Shown piece after piece: positions 1 to 6,726 of a stretch of 11,195 nt of DNA. The notes beneath the pieces were generated by a model. That model was not told the DNA's origin. It saw only the letters and a program-made list of their open reading frames with translations, and did not search any database. How positions within the stretch are numbered: the stretch's first letter is position 1; every line of letters begins with the position of its first letter. Both the position numbers and the translations under genes were made by a program. Source of the DNA: CAYTRP01 sp964625145 (GTDB taxonomy: Bacteria; Sumerlaeota; Sumerlaeia; SLMS01; JAHLLQ01); the NCBI GenBank assembly GCA_964625145.1, contig CAZVAQ010000113.1, positions 1 to 11,195 of the forward strand. The letters are read 5' to 3'.

Positions 1-105
1 CCACCCCCCCCGCCGCAAGTCCAACCCCCAGCCCGTCGACCTTTATCCTCCTATCCGCACTATCAGCCCTATCGCAAAGGAGGATCATCCTTCATCCTTC
101 CGCCT
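1..105. other. Non-coding stretch downstream of htrA
   Basis: No supported gene is visible. The stretch has several C runs (positions 4-11, 25-29 and 32-34), four TATC tetramers spaced 8-9 bases apart (44, 52, 61 and 70), and the left half of the 14-bp duplication. I see no stem followed by a T tract that would make a clear intrinsic terminator for the minus-strand operon, so transcription may continue past the window edge. Confidence 0.5.
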
Positions 106-118
106 TCATCCTTCCGCT
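91..118. repeat. 14-bp tandem duplication across the htrA stop codon
   Basis: Two adjacent 14-base copies, differing only at the last base (TTCATCCTTCCGC followed by C or T), lie at 91-104 and 105-118. The right copy contains the minus-strand TGA stop of the HtrA gene (106-108) and its last codons. The left copy lies just downstream of that gene. It looks like a local slippage duplication; no function is visible. Confidence 0.75.
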
Positions 119-1302
119 TCCACTATCGTATACGGCACCTCAATGATCTCTCCCGCACGCCAGACGCGCAGGTTCAACTTATCGCCCACCTGGCGGCTGG
201 CCAGGATCAGCAGGAACTCATCCCGCGAACTCACCTCGCGGCCGTCCACCGTCACGATGATGTCGCCAACCTCCAGCCCCGCGCGCACGGCGCTGCCATT
301 GTCCGACATCGCGCGCACCATCACCCCTCGGATCCGGCTCGTGCGCGGCACACCCATCACATCGAAATCCACCAACAGGGGCCGCACCCGCCCATGCTGG
401 CGGATCTCGTCGAAAAATTGCCGCGCCCGATTGATCGGAATAGCGAAACCCAACCCAATGTTGCCGCCGCTGTTGGAGAAGATGAACGTGTTGATGCCCA
501 CCACGCGGCCCGTCTCGTCCACCAATGGCCCGCCACTGTTGCCGGGATTGATCGCTGCATCCGTCTGGATCATGTTCGCGTAGACGCGCTGTGCCCTCTG
601 GTCCGGCCGGAACGAGCGATGCAGCGCCGACACCACGCCCTGCGTCACCGAAGGCCGCGGATCCTCGATCAGGTTGCCGAACGGATTGCCAAACGCCATC
701 ACCGACTCGCCGATCTGCAACTCGTCCGAATCGCCCCATTCCAACGGCGACGGCAATTCATCCGCCGGGACATCGATCCTGAGCAGCGCCATGTCCGCAA
801 AGCGATCCGCGCCGAGGATCTCCGCATTCACCTGACGCCCCGACTGCAGCGTCACGAACACTTCCTCGCTGTCCTCGATCACATGATAATTCGTCAGGAT
901 GTGCCCGGCCTTGTCCACGAGGAAACCGCTCCCCAGGTAGGGCGTGCGTTGCCGCACCGTCGAGATGCGCCGCCGGTCCACGAACGGATTGAAGAAGTCC
1001 ACGAACGGATCCACCACCACTGCGCGCTTGATGGCCCCGATGCTCAGCACCGCCGGACTGACCCGCGCCACCATCGCTGTCGTGGCATTCTTCGGACGAA
1101 AACCAGTGGCCGCGTACGGATCCACCGCAGCCGGCTCGGTGGCGAGGTCGGGCTCCTGGGCCACGGCCCGCGGCGCCAACGGTGCATCCCCTCCGGTACG
1201 GCCCAACAACCAACCAGCGACGAAGATACCGCCCAGAAGCAATGGAATCACCACGCGGCGATCCCCCATCAGGCGATGAAAGGGCAGACGATAACAGGGC
1301 AT
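106..1302 (-). CDS. Membrane-anchored HtrA/DegS-type serine protease with one PDZ domain
   Basis: Family S1C trypsin-like protease that degrades or senses misfolded proteins in the cell envelope. A hydrophobic segment at residues 17-33 is a likely uncleaved N-terminal anchor, followed by an Ala/Pro-rich linker. The catalytic triad is visible: H140 in TNYHV, D170 in FADMALL and S256 in GNSGGPL. One PDZ domain spans about 325-385, with the carboxylate-binding loop probably around VMGV (315-318). At 398 residues with a single PDZ it is closer to DegS/HhoA than to two-PDZ DegP. The ATG at 1302 is supported by GAGGTGA five bases upstream; the later Met12 has no such site. It is the last gene of the minus-strand group, 61 nt after the VanZ-like gene. 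An S1C protease is certain; the exact subgroup and substrate are not. Confidence 0.95.
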   Translation of the reverse strand: MPCYRLPFHRLMGDRRVVIPLLLGGIFVAGWLLGRTGGDAPLAPRAVAQEPDLATEPAAVDPYAATGFRPKNATTAMVARVSPAVLSIGAIKRAVVVDPFVDFFNPFVDRRRISTVRQRTPYLGSGFLVDKAGHILTNYHVIEDSEEVFVTLQSGRQVNAEILGADRFADMALLRIDVPADELPSPLEWGDSDELQIGESVMAFGNPFGNLIEDPRPSVTQGVVSALHRSFRPDQRAQRVYANMIQTDAAINPGNSGGPLVDETGRVVGINTFIFSNSGGNIGLGFAIPINRARQFFDEIRQHGRVRPLLVDFDVMGVPRTSRIRGVMVRAMSDNGSAVRAGLEVGDIIVTVDGREVSSRDEFLLILASRQVGDKLNLRVWRAGEIIEVPYTIVEAEG

Positions 1303-1307
1303 CTAAC

Positions 1308-1314
1308 TCACCTC
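1308..1314 (-). promoter_or_regulatory. Ribosome binding site of htrA
   Basis: GAGGTGA on the minus strand lies five bases before the ATG at 1302. It decides in favour of this start over the in-frame Met12 (codon at 1269-1267), which has no purine-rich site in front. Confidence 0.7.
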
Positions 1315-1335
1315 GAAACGCCCACGGCGGGACAC

Positions 1336-1361
1336 TCTGACGCGCAGCGGGCGGGAATTCC
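1336..1361 (-). promoter_or_regulatory. Possible ECF/sigma-E-like promoter for htrA
   Basis: On the minus strand GGAAT (1361-1357) is followed 15 bases later by GTC at 1341-1339, continuing as GTCAGAG. This resembles the GGAA(C/T)...GTC layout of ECF sigma promoters, a class that controls htrA/degP genes in E. coli. The site lies inside the end of the VanZ-like gene and the 61-nt gap, the right place for an extra htrA promoter. The -10 side is weak and the spacing a little short, so this is only a candidate. Confidence 0.2.
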
Positions 1362-1363
1362 AG

Positions 1364-1870
1364 TCACGCACCATCCTTGTGGCAAGTCCCTTGCCGACTT
1401 CGCACCCGGCCCCACAACCACCCACACGCCGCGCACGTCCCAAAGCCCAGCGCAATGCCCAACCACCCCGCCGACAGATCCAACAACCGCGGCGTGCGAC
1501 TCTCCACCAAGAACTGAGAGGCCTCCGCCACCACGGCCCAGCCGAGCACACCCACCAACGACCACACCCGCACCCGCCGACCCCACAGGCAACCCGCCAC
1601 ATAGGCTCCAACCCCAAGCGGCAGGTGGAAAACCAGATGCCCCCACTCCGCAAACATTGGCGGACGCCAGATCAGCCACTCCCGCGGAATCCGCTTTCGC
1701 AGGAGGTCGCTGAACAGGATGCGGACTTCCCAAGCGCGAATCTCCTCGCGCGGCAGGACCGACAACCACAACGTCAGGATGCACCAACCGCCGATCACAG
1801 CCCACAGCAACACCCGCCGTCGAAATCGTCGGCGCTTTGCCGGCACGTCACTGAGCGGCGCATCCTCCAT
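1364..1870 (-). CDS. VanZ-like small integral membrane protein
   Basis: VanZ-family membrane protein of about 168 residues (the family is usually 120-200). Hydrophobic segments lie near residues 20-40, 78-97, 101-117 and 133-153 (numbered from 1873). The family signature is present: EWGHLVFH near 76-83, then E117 xx Q120 in a membrane segment, R126, D132 and the glycine-rich GWLGIALG. VanZ gives low-level teicoplanin resistance in enterococci; the role of most relatives is unknown, although they often sit near cell-envelope genes. A TTG at 1873 directly precedes the ATG at 1870. I prefer the ATG because GGTGGTGA, formed by the last codons and stop of bioD, lies six bases ahead of it. That arrangement implies translational coupling to bioD. 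Family call firm, function unknown. Confidence 0.85.
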   Translation of the reverse strand: MEDAPLSDVPAKRRRFRRRVLLWAVIGGWCILTLWLSVLPREEIRAWEVRILFSDLLRKRIPREWLIWRPPMFAEWGHLVFHLPLGVGAYVAGCLWGRRVRVWSLVGVLGWAVVAEASQFLVESRTPRLLDLSAGWLGIALGFGTCAACGWLWGRVRSRQGTCHKDGA

Positions 1871-1876
1871 CAAACG

Positions 1877-2599
1877 TCACCACCCCGAATCCCGGAACAC
1901 GGGCTTGTCGGAATCATCCCGTAGTTGCTCCAGCACCACCATTTTCACACGAGGCTGCAACCGCGCCATCTCGTGCAGGCTCTCGCGCTCCACCAACGTG
2001 AGTTTGCCCCGCCGCCTGCGGCTGGCGATGATCCCCGCCAGCTTCACACCGCGCGATGCCAGACACTCCACCGCCATCAGCGTGTGGCTGATCGTCCCAA
2101 GCTCCGTGCGCGTCACCAGCACCGCCGGCATCTGCAACCGCGCGATCCAGTCGGCTACTGTGATCCTGCCCGACAGCGGGACCAACGGCCCGCCCACGCC
2201 CTCCACCAGCAACTTGACTCCCTGCCGCTCGCAAGCGGCCCACACGCGGCCCACTGCCTTGGTCAATGCCCCCAATTGCAACGGGCGATCCTCCAACCGT
2301 GCAGCGCATGTCGGCCCCAGCGCATGCTTCCACGCCGCGAAGGCTTCTCCCGGCATCCACCCCGCGCCGCGCAACACTTCGTTGCCGCGATCCGACGACG
2401 ACGCGGCCAGCAATCGCGCGTCCTCGCAAAGCCAGCGCCCGCCGCGCTGCCTGCAACCCGTCGCCAACGGCTTCACCGCGCACACGTCACTCCCCCGCGC
2501 CACCAACCAACGCGCCACCGCCGCCGTCACCACCGACTTGCCGACATCAGTGTCGGTGCCGGTCACGAACAACGAAGGGCTTGTCTCCAGGAATCGCAT
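1877..2599 (-). CDS. bioD: Dethiobiotin synthetase (BioD)
   Basis: ATP-dependent cytoplasmic enzyme that carboxylates 7,8-diaminononanoate to dethiobiotin, the penultimate step of biotin synthesis. The 240 residues are slightly more than the E. coli enzyme. The P-loop GTDTDVGKS is at 14-22, with K21 and a Ser in place of the usual Thr. KPLATG (43-48) supplies the second catalytic lysine, ED at 59-60 fits the Mg-binding Asp, EGVGGPLVPL (133-142) carries the conserved Glu, and RTELGTISHTL (164-174) matches the LGxINH region. The C-terminal part is unusual: the Asn that normally contacts the base after the GxxAN motif is Ser193, followed by four arginines, and the usual LGxxP near the end is not recognisable. 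ATG at 2599 has GGAGG at 2614-2610, inside the end of the flippase gene. No other bio gene is in the window. Confidence 0.88.
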   Translation of the reverse strand: MRFLETSPSLFVTGTDTDVGKSVVTAAVARWLVARGSDVCAVKPLATGCRQRGGRWLCEDARLLAASSSDRGNEVLRGAGWMPGEAFAAWKHALGPTCAARLEDRPLQLGALTKAVGRVWAACERQGVKLLVEGVGGPLVPLSGRITVADWIARLQMPAVLVTRTELGTISHTLMAVECLASRGVKLAGIIASRRRRGKLTLVERESLHEMARLQPRVKMVVLEQLRDDSDKPVFRDSGW

Positions 2600-2605
2600 C
2601 CGGCG

Positions 2606-4126
2606 TCAGCCTCCGAGTCTTCTCTTCATCGAACCCATGGCATAGCTCACGTAACCGGTTCGCCATTCCAACATCGCCAGCAGCGGTGCGCACACCACCA
2701 AGTGCAGGATACCCGCCACCACTGCGTGAACCAGCGAATAGCGCGCGAGTCCCATTCCGTCGTCCACAAGCCATTCCACCATCGGCAGCTCCACCGCCAG
2801 CAGCGCCATCGGCGACAACCACAACACCACACGCGGCACGGACCGCGACAACGGCTCGCCCATCCATGACTCGGTCATCAACAACAATACGGCACCATAC
2901 AGCAACCATCCCACCGCATGGGCCAGCATCACCCCCATCAACCCACCACCCATCGAAACGGCCAACACCGCGCCGACGATGGAAAGGCCCGCCAGCAGCA
3001 CCATCGCCGCCACAGGCATGATCACCCGCCGCGCCACCACCGCCACCGGCAGCACCGTCTGGCAAATCATCACGGGAAACAGCGCCACCGCGTACATCTG
3101 CAGCGGCGGGATGCAGCGCCGGTAATCGGGCAGGAACGTCTCCACCAACCACGGCAGTCCAAACCAAATCGCGCCGGCCATCACCGGCGAACCGAGCGCA
3201 ATCGCCAGTATCGACTTCTCGTGCACTTCGCGCGCGGGCTCCAGGCTCTTCAGCCGCGACCACTTGTCGTACACGTCGATGCTCACCACCTGCCGCAGTG
3301 CCGACGGCACGAACATCAGGATCGCCATCGGAAACGTCGCCATGAAATACAAGCCCGCCTCCGTCGGCCCGAGCAGCGACAACACCACCCACCGGTCCAC
3401 CGTCAGGAGAAAACGCTCCCCGATCACCATCGCCGTGATGGGAAATCCCAACAGCAACAACCGCCCCCACACGCGCGGTTCCACGCGGATCGCAAACCGC
3501 AGTCGCGTCCCCCGCCACATCGCCCATGACGTCCACACCATCACGATCACATACACGATGAGTACACCCAGCAACCCCGCCAACCACGCCGCCACGATCG
3601 ACAATCCCACCCGCAGCGAGTTCGACAGGATCAGGATCCGCGCCTTCGTCCCAAAGCGCTTCTCCACCGCCAGCCCCGACTCCGCATGCTGAAACGGCGG
3701 CTGCAGCATCACCAGGATCACCAGCGACAGCATCGCCAGCCGCGCCGGACCATCCTCCATTCCCAACGCCACCCACAAAAACCCCAGCGAGATCAGCAAC
3801 GACAGCAGCAACGTCGGCAACAGTGACGAATTCACCAGCGCCCGGTACACCGACAATCGCCCCCGCGCCACGAACCCCGGACATGTGCGGTCCAATCCAT
3901 TGATCGAGCCGAGGTTTGAGAAGGCAGTGTACTCCATTGCAAGCTGCACGCTCTTCCAGATGCCATACAGCATCGGCCCCAGCAACCGCGCGACCACCAA
4001 CCCGCCCGCCATGTTGATGACATGGCTGATCGCCGTCGCCCCCGACAACTTCCCCGCGTCAGCCACCAACTTGCGCTGCGCCGGCGGTGCTTCAGGAGTA
4101 GCGGTGGGAATCGACACGGGACTCAT
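2606..4126 (-). CDS. Wzx-like polysaccharide/lipid-linked oligosaccharide flippase
   Basis: Multi-pass inner-membrane transporter of the MATE/MOP flippase superfamily, proposed to move lipid-linked glycan units to the outer face of the membrane. The 506 residues contain about 12-14 hydrophobic segments (for example near 100-121, 128-144, 184-202, 305-323, 340-362, 367-390, 396-416, 432-449 and 463-484). The N-terminal segment GATAISHVINMAGGLVVARL, leading into LGPMLYGIW, is the typical opening of Wzx/RfbX proteins. The ATG at 4126 has no clear Shine-Dalgarno, but there is no in-frame start between it and an upstream in-frame TAA. It starts 82 nt after the glycosyltransferase stop and ends 6 nt before bioD. 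Family call strong; the transported glycan cannot be read from sequence. Confidence 0.88.
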   Translation of the reverse strand: MSPVSIPTATPEAPPAQRKLVADAGKLSGATAISHVINMAGGLVVARLLGPMLYGIWKSVQLAMEYTAFSNLGSINGLDRTCPGFVARGRLSVYRALVNSSLLPTLLLSLLISLGFLWVALGMEDGPARLAMLSLVILVMLQPPFQHAESGLAVEKRFGTKARILILSNSLRVGLSIVAAWLAGLLGVLIVYVIVMVWTSWAMWRGTRLRFAIRVEPRVWGRLLLLGFPITAMVIGERFLLTVDRWVVLSLLGPTEAGLYFMATFPMAILMFVPSALRQVVSIDVYDKWSRLKSLEPAREVHEKSILAIALGSPVMAGAIWFGLPWLVETFLPDYRRCIPPLQMYAVALFPVMICQTVLPVAVVARRVIMPVAAMVLLAGLSIVGAVLAVSMGGGLMGVMLAHAVGWLLYGAVLLLMTESWMGEPLSRSVPRVVLWLSPMALLAVELPMVEWLVDDGMGLARYSLVHAVVAGILHLVVCAPLLAMLEWRTGYVSYAMGSMKRRLGG

Positions 4127-4208
4127 CGGAAGAAGGATTTGGAAACCACCAGCAGCCTCAACATCATCCCCACGTACATGGAATTATTGATCGTTCATAA
4201 TTCATAAT
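4127..4208 (-). other. Gap between the GT9 and flippase genes
   Basis: These 82 bases hold two copies of the TTATGAA heptamer and an AT-rich stretch with ATAAT-like sequence at about 4182-4192. That stretch could serve as a weak -10 element for a promoter within the operon, but no matching -35 stands out. No terminator hairpin is visible, so read-through from the GT9 gene into the flippase is likely. Confidence 0.4.
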
Positions 4209-4228
4209 TCATAATTCATAATTCATAA
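4194..4228. repeat. Five perfect tandem copies of the heptamer TTCATAA
   Basis: TTCATAA occurs five times without interruption (4194-4200, 4201-4207, 4208-4214, 4215-4221, 4222-4228), in strong AT contrast to its GC-rich surroundings. On the minus strand the unit reads TTATGAA. The first three copies encode the last residues (MNYEL) and the TGA stop of the glycosyltransferase, and the rest lie in the gap before the flippase. Each unit contains TGA and seven is not a multiple of three, so three copies give stops in all three frames. Confidence 0.97.
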
Positions 4229-5372
4229 TTATCTTCTCCACTACTTCCAGCACCGTCCCGCCCTCCAGCGCCTGCATGCACGACACGTCGAGCGGGCAAT
4301 GCTTCAGGTAGCACGGCGAGCACGGGAAATCCGTCACGATCTTCTCCCCGCGCCCGAACAAGTCCACCTCCTGCGCTGTTGTCGGGCCGAACAGCGCCAC
4401 CACCGGCACGCGCCGCGCAATCGCCACGTGCATCCCCAGCGAATCGGAAGACACCATCGCGCTGCACGCATCCACCAGTGCGCAAAAATCCCCCATCGCG
4501 TTGTCGCAGCCGCCATCCAACACGCGATGATTCGCCGCCAACTCCAGCACCTTGTCATTGAAGTCCCGCTCCGCCCGGCCACCCACCAGCAGGCACACCG
4601 CGTCGTGGTGCCTGTCCAGAAAGCCCCGCGCCAACTCCGCGAATCCTTCCGCGGTCCATTGCTTCGTGGCAAACGCGCTCCCCGTCCCCGTGTTCAACCC
4701 CAACACCAACCGGCGCTCCACGCCCACCGACTCGCACATCGCATCCAGCCGCGCCCGCGCCTGCGTGAGTGTCTCCACCGGCAACTCCAGCGTGTACTCC
4801 TCCCCCTGGTACTCCACCTCTGCCATCTCCGCAATGATCTGCGGATAGGTCTTCTTGCTGAGGCGGAACTTCAACTCATCGTCCAGGCCCAGGCGCAGTG
4901 CATGAAGGCTCGCCTCGTTGGCGACTGTCAGCTTCCCCGTCGGCTCGTGCGCCACAAACCCCAACCGCCGCGTTGCCCGGATGCGGCGCATCAACCCCAG
5001 GGTCTCCGCATCCTTGTCCAGGTTGATCGCCACGTCGAATTCAGTGGCTTGCAGTCCAAGGACATCCTCCAACCGCAGCGCCACCAACTTGTCGATCAGC
5101 GCATTGTGCTCCAGCAACGGCAACGCATTCTCCCGCGTCAGCCACGTGATCGTGCACGGCCCATGGACTCGCTTCAACGCCGGCAGCAGCGCCGTCGTCC
5201 GCAGGACATCGCCCAACGCGCCCAACTTCACGATCAGGATCCGCGTTCCCCCCGGCTCGTACTCCGTGCATCCCACGCACGTCTCCGCGCGCCGACAGGG
5301 CCGGTAACCCGTGTAGTACCGGCAATCGTAGCGAATCTCATCCAGTTGGATGTCGCGAAACGTCCTCTTCAC
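4209..5372 (-). CDS. Glycosyltransferase family 9 (heptosyltransferase-like)
   Basis: GT-B fold enzyme of the ADP-heptose:LPS heptosyltransferase family, acting at the cytoplasmic face of the membrane. The N-terminal signature ILIVKLGALGDVLRTT is at 45-60; the C-terminal donor-site region has SSDSLGMHVA (308-317) and ALFGPTT (326-332). Two Cys clusters flank the fold: C17, C26, C32, C35 ahead of the first strand, and C351, C354, C359, C365 near the end. The second is common in this family; the first belongs to an N-terminal extension I recall from a subset of GT9 proteins and may bind zinc or an Fe-S centre. The start is GTG at 5372, overlapping the wecB TGA by 4 nt, with AGGA about nine bases ahead. 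Length of 387 is normal. Sugar and acceptor are unknown. The last five residues come from a heptamer repeat. Confidence 0.9.
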   Translation of the reverse strand: MKRTFRDIQLDEIRYDCRYYTGYRPCRRAETCVGCTEYEPGGTRILIVKLGALGDVLRTTALLPALKRVHGPCTITWLTRENALPLLEHNALIDKLVALRLEDVLGLQATEFDVAINLDKDAETLGLMRRIRATRRLGFVAHEPTGKLTVANEASLHALRLGLDDELKFRLSKKTYPQIIAEMAEVEYQGEEYTLELPVETLTQARARLDAMCESVGVERRLVLGLNTGTGSAFATKQWTAEGFAELARGFLDRHHDAVCLLVGGRAERDFNDKVLELAANHRVLDGGCDNAMGDFCALVDACSAMVSSDSLGMHVAIARRVPVVALFGPTTAQEVDLFGRGEKIVTDFPCSPCYLKHCPLDVSCMQALEGGTVLEVVEKIIMNYEL

Positions 5373-6544
5373 CGGGAACCATCCTGTGCGTGTTGCCTTG
5401 GCGCGTCGGCCTTCAGCAGTGAATCAACAATTCTCGCGGCGGCCTTGCCATCGCCATACGGCGAAGTCGCCCGCGCCATGCGCCCATGCGCTTCATCGTC
5501 GGTCAACAGCTCCGTTGCATGCCCCACGATCTTCTCGCGGTCGTGACCCACCAACCGCGCCACACCCGCCGCGATTCCCTCCGGCCGCTCCGTCGTCTCG
5601 CGCAACACCAGCACCGGCGTGCCAAACGTCGGCGCCTCCTCCTGCAATCCACCGGAATCGGTCATCACCAATCGCACCCGCCGCAGCAATTGCACCATCG
5701 ACAAATAGTCCAGCGGCATCAGCCGCGCCACATTCTTCACTTCCCCCAGAATCGGGTCCACATGCTCCCGCACGTTAGGATTCGGGTGCAGCGGAAACAG
5801 GAAGATCGTGTCGCCAAACCGCTGCGCCAAGTCGCGAATGGCCAAGCACAACTCCCGCATCGGCTCGCCAAAGTTCTCCCGCCGGTGAGCCGTGACCAGC
5901 ACCAACCGCCCCGGGAATTCGCGCAACGCGCCCAGCGGACTCGCGTCCCAATCGTAGGGCATCTCCGCCGCCAGGTGCAGCGCATCAATCACCGTGTTGC
6001 CCGTCACCTCGATCGATGACGCAGCGATTCCTTCGCGCAACAACGCATCGCGCGCGCTCTCCGTCGGCGCCCAATGCCGCGCCGCGGTCAAATCCGCCAC
6101 CCGGCGGTTCATCTCCTCCGGAAACGGCGCGCCCAGATCGCCCGACCGCAGGCCCGCCTCCACATGTCCAAAGCGAACGCCGCGATAAAAAGCCACCGTC
6201 GCACCCGCCAGCACCGTCGTCGTGTCCCCCTGCGCCAAGACCCAGCTCGGCTGCAGCCGCTCCACGATCGCATCGATCTCGATCAGCAACCGCCCATGAA
6301 GCTGCGCCAGCGACTGGCCCTCCCGCATGACATTCAACCGAATGTCCGGCACGAGTCCAAACAGCTCCAGGATCGGCTCCAGCAATGCCCCATGCTGCCC
6401 CGTCGTGCACAACGTGAACGGCACGCCCCGGCGCGCCAGCTCCCGCACCACCGGCGCCATCTTGATCCCCTCCGGCCGCGTCCCCACCAACAACAGAGGC
6501 CGCCCGCGCTCCAATCCAAGATCCGTCGTGCCTGCTGCGCTCAC
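5369..6544 (-). CDS. wecB: UDP-N-acetylglucosamine 2-epimerase (non-hydrolysing)
   Basis: Interconverts UDP-GlcNAc and UDP-ManNAc, supplying ManNAc or ManNAcA for surface polysaccharide. The 391 residues are close to the family norm of about 375. Matches along the E. coli WecB pattern are clear: GTRPEGIKMAPVV (21-33), QGDTTTVLA (105-113), GHVEAGLRSGD (126-136), FPEEMNR (141-147), TGNTVIDAL (181-189), TAHRRENFGE (218-227) and TDSGGLQEEAP (295-305). The catalytic positions correspond to D107, E129, E143/E144 and H220. The start is GTG at 6544; a TAG stop lies in frame directly before it, so no longer protein is possible. It is the first gene of the operon and overlaps the next by 4 nt. No WecC-type dehydrogenase is in the window, so whether the product is oxidised is unknown. 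Confidence 0.95.
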   Translation of the reverse strand: MSAAGTTDLGLERGRPLLLVGTRPEGIKMAPVVRELARRGVPFTLCTTGQHGALLEPILELFGLVPDIRLNVMREGQSLAQLHGRLLIEIDAIVERLQPSWVLAQGDTTTVLAGATVAFYRGVRFGHVEAGLRSGDLGAPFPEEMNRRVADLTAARHWAPTESARDALLREGIAASSIEVTGNTVIDALHLAAEMPYDWDASPLGALREFPGRLVLVTAHRRENFGEPMRELCLAIRDLAQRFGDTIFLFPLHPNPNVREHVDPILGEVKNVARLMPLDYLSMVQLLRRVRLVMTDSGGLQEEAPTFGTPVLVLRETTERPEGIAAGVARLVGHDREKIVGHATELLTDDEAHGRMARATSPYGDGKAAARIVDSLLKADAPRQHAQDGSR

Positions 6545-6589
6545 CTACCGGATTCCCCCGTCAAAGTCACCCAACACCGCCAAAGTCAT

Positions 6590-6605
6590 CCCACCCCACC
6601 CCCCC
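6590..6605 (-). other. Short G-run cluster near the wecB start
   Basis: On the minus strand there is a run of seven G (6605-6599), T, four G (6597-6594), T and three G (6592-6590). If the seven-G run is split it satisfies the four-run quadruplex pattern. It sits 46-61 bases ahead of the wecB GTG. Confidence 0.35.
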
Positions 6606-6663
6606 GGGCAACAACCATCCCGCCCGCCAAAGGTGCCGACCCACCGCCGCTCTCATGCAAGGT

Positions 6664-6726
6664 CCCATTCCCTCTCCCCTTCCATTCCCTCCCTGATGTC
6701 CCTCAGTCCCCGCTGTCCCTTCCCCA
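6664..6726 (-). other. Nine successive G runs, candidate G-quadruplex tract
   Basis: On the minus strand nine runs of three or four G occur at 6726-6723, 6719-6717, 6711-6708, 6702-6700, 6693-6691, 6689-6687, 6679-6676, 6672-6670 and 6666-6664. Every intervening loop is 1-7 bases. This meets the usual G3+N1-7 rule several times over. It lies between the terminator of the preceding gene and the wecB start. The folded structure is inferred; the runs are seen directly. Confidence 0.5.

Noticed and set aside
394..1713. Plus-strand open frame of 439 codons
   Set aside because: Antisense to htrA and the VanZ-like gene, with a His/Arg/Pro-rich product. The minus strand carries the HtrA catalytic triad and VanZ signature.
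1871..1873. TTG start for the VanZ-like gene
   Set aside because: The next codon is ATG with a better-spaced GGTGGTGA site; TTG adds only one residue.
2547..3884. Minus-strand open frame of 445 codons inside the flippase
   Set aside because: A frame-shifted shadow: the product is almost entirely Gly, Ala, Val and Asp, with no family resemblance, while the other frame gives a normal multi-pass flippase.
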